From: Misgurnus anguillicaudatus | Taxonomy: Eukaryota > Chordata > Actinopteri > Cypriniformes > Cobitidae | Length of the DNA: 64,000 nucleotides | Reading direction: 5' to 3' | Assembly (NCBI RefSeq): GCF_027580225.2 | Contig: NC_073359.2 | Span: 16,128,001 to 16,192,000, forward strand | Part shown: in pieces, positions 60,561 to 64,000 of the stretch | Numbering within the stretch: position 1 is the stretch's first letter | Layout: every line of letters starts with the position of its first letter | The notes under the pieces: model-generated | Told to the model about the DNA's origin: nothing | The model's input: only the letters and a program-made list of their open reading frames with translations | Database searches by the model: none | Position numbers and translations under genes: made by a program

Positions 60561-61880
60561 ATGCAGTGGCGTCGGCGACACTGCTGCCCCATCAAGATGA
60601 CCTGGAATGTCAAGCGGTCACTCTTCCGCACACATGTAGCAGGCCTTCTCTCACTGGCCTCACTCTTCGCCCTCTTCCTCATCTACTGCCATCAGGATCT
60701 GCTGCAGGGCCGGAGCTGGTTGCGAGACAACCCCCTGGTTTACACCATGCGGGGTTTGCGCCCCCACAAGGAGCGCACAAAGGGAAACCAAAGCTCATTG
60801 CGAAGCCTCTGGAAAGACAATACTTACGTGCTGCCCAAACCGTCTGTTAACTTCAATTTTAGTTCTCACCAGGTTGAGATCACTGCCCGGGGGATAGTAG
60901 GTTTGGAGATGTCGGCGAACACCAACAACACTAACATCAATAGCAACACCAAGAGCTTGCACAGGGAGATGGGAGTGGGCGGACGTCTGGCAGCCCAGCC
61001 TTATCACTGGCTGCTTAATGAGCCCTACAAGTGTAACGATAGTGGCCCATTTCTGGTTTTGCTAATTGCAGCAGAACCAAGGCAACTGGAGGCCAGGAAC
61101 GCCATCAGGCAGACCTGGGGGAATGAGAGCGTGGCCATGGGTTATGGGTTTGTACGCCTCTTCCTGCTGGGCATGGGAAGGAGACCTGATGTGTATCCTC
61201 AGAGCTCCATCGAGGAGGAGAGTTTGCTGTACCATGATATCATCCAGCAGGACTTCATGGACACCTATTACAATCTTACTATCAAGACACTCATGGGCAT
61301 GAGCTGGGTTGCTCAGTATTGCCCGCACGCACGTTACGTCATGAAAACGGACAGTGACATGTTCGTCAACACAGAATATCTCATTCAAAAGCTGCTAAAG
61401 CCAAACACGGCACCTCGACAAAATTATTTTACAGGCTACCTAATGAGAGGCTACGCACCCAACCGCAACAAAGACAGTAAATGGTACATGCCACCAGAGC
61501 TGTATTCCAGTGAGAGGTACCCTATCTTTTGCTCGGGAACGGGCTATGTGTTCTCGGGGGACATGGCGGCAAAAATCTACAATGCCTCATTGAGTATACG
61601 TCGTCTTCACCTCGAGGATGTTTATGTTGGGATCTGCCTGGCGAAACTGCGGATCGACCCGGTGCCGCCACCAAATGAGTTTCTCTTCAACCATTGGAGA
61701 GTGTCTTACTCCAGTTGTAAATACAGTCACCTGATCACCTCCCACCAGTTCCAGCCCAACGAACTCATGAAATACTGGAATCACTTGCAAAGCAACAAGC
61801 ACAATCCTTGCCTTAATATGGCGAAGGATAGGAGCGGGCGACCGCGGCACAGGAAGTTACAATGGGAAGGTCTTCGGTGA
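60561..61880 (+). CDS. b3galt2: beta-1,3-galactosyltransferase 2
   Basis: A 439-residue type II membrane glycosyltransferase (GT31 family) that adds galactose in beta-1,3 linkage to N-acetylglucosamine-ended glycans in the Golgi. The start (MQWRRRHCC) is the conserved B3GALT2 N-terminus: a basic cytosolic tail, one membrane anchor at about residues 26-43, a variable Asn-rich stem (110-140), then the catalytic domain. Family motifs: ARNAIRQTWGNES (178-190), the metal/UDP-binding DSD at 264-266 in KTDSDMFVN, FCSGTGYVFSGD (323-334) and LEDVYVGICL (351-360). NxS/T sites occur at about N76, N99, N122, N159, N188, N238 and N341. The frame is intact in one exon, as in other vertebrates, and slightly longer than the human protein because of the stem. 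B3GALT1/5 are less similar in the N- and C-termini, so the assignment is firm. Confidence 0.96.
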   Translation: MQWRRRHCCPIKMTWNVKRSLFRTHVAGLLSLASLFALFLIYCHQDLLQGRSWLRDNPLVYTMRGLRPHKERTKGNQSSLRSLWKDNTYVLPKPSVNFNFSSHQVEITARGIVGLEMSANTNNTNINSNTKSLHREMGVGGRLAAQPYHWLLNEPYKCNDSGPFLVLLIAAEPRQLEARNAIRQTWGNESVAMGYGFVRLFLLGMGRRPDVYPQSSIEEESLLYHDIIQQDFMDTYYNLTIKTLMGMSWVAQYCPHARYVMKTDSDMFVNTEYLIQKLLKPNTAPRQNYFTGYLMRGYAPNRNKDSKWYMPPELYSSERYPIFCSGTGYVFSGDMAAKIYNASLSIRRLHLEDVYVGICLAKLRIDPVPPPNEFLFNHWRVSYSSCKYSHLITSHQFQPNELMKYWNHLQSNKHNPCLNMAKDRSGRPRHRKLQWEGLR

Positions 61881-61972
61881 TTGACCACGGCTCAGGGGTG
61901 CAGTAGCGTTAACACAGCATGTGCATAATTCAGCAGTGTACAAGAACAGCACAGTGTTTTTGGGTATTGTCA

Positions 61973-61978
61973 AATAAA
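61973..61978 (+). promoter_or_regulatory. b3galt2: b3galt2 polyadenylation signal
   Basis: AATAAA 93 bases after the stop codon, the first in the 3' region. Whether a longer 3' end is also used cannot be seen. Confidence 0.6.
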
Positions 61979-61989
61979 GCTATTTTTTT

Positions 61990-62398
61990 CAGTTTAAAGA
62001 GATGTTATGTATTGTAAACCCGTTGCAAACTTTTTAAAAGGAATTGAGAGATATTAACTTTGTGCAATATATAGCATGCACAACAGAAATAATACAATGG
62101 TGATATCACCATTTTCAGGTGCCAATTACCCGAGACATATTGAGGGGTTGTCAAACTTCCTCTTTAAGCAAAGGCTTGAGCGAATTTATCAAGGGCCAAT
62201 TTTATTGAGATCCTCACTGTTTCTGTATAAAAACTGGGAATATCATATGGTGGTGTATCTGTACTGTGACACTTTTCATTGATTCTCAAAGATGTCCACC
62301 TTTGACATTAAGAGATGTTCATTTTTCTATCTACCTAAAACCTACAAACGGTTTACAGTAAACGAACCAAAATAAAACAGTATGTGTAATTTAAAAGA

Positions 62399-62429
<31 letters not shown>

Positions 62430-63506
62430 GTTTAATTGCATCATAGATGTCAGGTATGGTTAAAATAATATTTTTCAAAGCTTTACATTGACGAAATACT
62501 GTATACAGTTCTGCCCTTGATAAAGGTGGAGGCAAAACTATTTATTAAATGTATTTCTTATGCACACTGTCTATGAGTTGTGTTCTGTACCTTCTAGAAA
62601 GCCCGGAGTATTGCCCTTTTTTATGTGTACGTGAACATATGCGCACTGTCAAATGCACAGCCTTGCAAAGTATAGTTTGTTTGATTTATTCATTTACACA
62701 GACGTTCGCCGCATGCACATTGCAAAAAAATGCAATGCATCTCCAGGGCTACACAATACAGTCTCCTGTAGGTGCATGTGCAACATACACGTTCAATGTA
62801 TGCAGGGTTTTAAAAAACATACACGTAAAAAATTTGACCATACTTCTGCCTTAACCTAGCAAAGTTTTGACTTCACTTCCTCCAAATGGAATAACGCTCA
62901 CATACTATCCTATAAATTTTGAGCCCATACAACCACTGTACAACACAGGAAGACTTGCTTGCTTCGAACACTCTTGAGACACCCAAGAAATGATCACATT
63001 TGCAATAACTTTGGCGTAAAATTGAAAATAAATGTGACTGCGAGTCTGATAAAATAAATATTATTGCTAATAATTCACTTCTAATTGACTGTTACAGGCA
63101 GTTGCACAAGTCATTTGCGATGTTAAAAACTTCTTCCGTGCAAAAATTTGCATAATTCATGCAAATTTCCAAACATTATGGAGAAATATCAACATTTAAA
63201 TCACCATTATGTGCTCATTAAATTAAAATGAAACTTGAAATTGTCGCAATCAGTCCCCAGATGGAAGAGAAGACTAATGCTTTAATGATAAAGATGCTGG
63301 TGTTGCTCTGGGTCAAAATATAATTAGTGAAGGGGTTTCATGATACATTAGCAGAAAGTAATCCAATTAAAATGACATTTGAAGAGTTTATTTATCATTT
63401 TCGTGACTCATTTGTCAGGCTGATTTTAATTAACTGCGCTTTTGAATGACTGTGATAAGTGCTAGATGCAGAGTTTGCGCATCACATCAAATTACAGGTG
63501 ACACCA
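61990..63506. other. downstream of b3galt2, no gene seen
   Basis: AT-rich; contains a (TA)n tract at 62399-62426. Short frames lack protein character. Part may be extended 3' untranslated sequence. Confidence 0.45.
62399..62426. repeat. (TA)n microsatellite
   Basis: Unbroken TA run of 28 bases. Confidence 0.95.
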
Positions 63507-63941
63507 GGGGCCTCATTTATAAAATGCTGCGTAAAAACCATCATACATTTGATATTACGATCATTCATCAAAAATGGAAATGCGTACGTGTACGAAAACG
63601 TGCCACCCCTTTCTTTTAGATGGGAAATCTATAAATCGCAAATGATCTTGAACTTGTGCACAGCTGAGCAGTTTCAGATCTCCGCCTTTAAACGATGCCT
63701 AATTATTGTCTTTGACATATAAAAGAGCGCCTGTTAATGTTTAAATTCTTTTTAAGCAGCAAGAATGGCTGCAGCAATCGGACAAGCAAAAGTGCTTACG
63801 TCTGCTTAGACCCTGCCGTGGCACTAAGCACATTTAGACGGCGAAGAGAGTTTTTATTAATATGGACTTTGCTTTGGATTTTTGCATATGCACACTTTAC
63901 GATCAAATCTGTGCGTACGCACGTTTTATTAATGAGGCCCC
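63507..63941. mobile_element. MITE with GGGGCCTCATT ends
   Basis: GGGGCCTCATTTATAAAA and TTTTATTAATGAGGCCCC are inverted. Sub-terminal TGCGTA/TACGCA motifs appear on both sides. It may be an ISL2EU/Harbinger-type element; any target duplication is too short to read with confidence. Confidence 0.78.
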
Positions 63942-64000
63942 AGATGATTGAATGGACCCTTACACATTACTCAAGCACATTGGTTTCACAATACAACTGA

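Noticed and set aside
60494..60850. 118-residue frame overlapping the b3galt2 start
   Set aside because: A shadow frame; the b3galt2 frame carries all conserved motifs.

Overview
The window looks like nuclear DNA of a teleost fish, most likely a cyprinid or close relative. This is inferred from the vertebrate b3galt2 gene, the AT-rich sequence, and the dense mix of fish-type hAT, Harbinger and TTAA-type MITEs, CR1/L2-like LINE, chromodomain Ty3/gypsy and DIRS elements. There are no operons, no rRNA or tRNA that I can see, and no CRISPR array. Species cannot be decided from the sequence alone.

Only one host protein gene is convincing: b3galt2 (beta-1,3-galactosyltransferase 2) on the plus strand. 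Its whole coding sequence lies in one exon (60561-61880). A good splice acceptor precedes it at 60300-60301, and a polyadenylation signal follows at 61973. A GC-rich stretch at about 49.9-50.58 kb, ending in a consensus donor, is the likely non-coding first exon and promoter. That makes a roughly 9.7 kb intron, itself full of MITEs.

The first 49 kb is mobile DNA in various states of decay, often nested. In order: a minus-strand LINE whose ORF2 runs open off the left edge, with a 39-bp tandem array just upstream of it; a TAA-flanked Harbinger-like element inside an ACACAA-rich repeat; a layered 6.4-10.8 kb repeat zone; a hAT with a clean 8-bp target duplication (12.25-13.13 kb); a LINE 3' fragment carrying a restriction-like endonuclease; a DNA element (about 16.0-20.9 kb) split by two LTR retrotransposons, one a chromodomain gypsy deleted down to its integrase; a hAT (21.56-24.30 kb) that received a 2.16-kb LTR-like insertion with an 81-bp repeat of splice-site-like units; further hATs at 25.1, 28.4 and 31.3 kb; and a degenerate DIRS element (35.5-38.7 kb) on the minus strand with inverted terminal repeats.

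Between 39 and 49 kb there are palindromic and tandem repeats, LTR-like pieces and more MITEs. The tail after b3galt2 holds little except a (TA)n tract and one MITE. The elements do not work together as a system. The value of the window is its nested insertion record, in which target-site duplications and paired copies let many element borders be fixed to the base.
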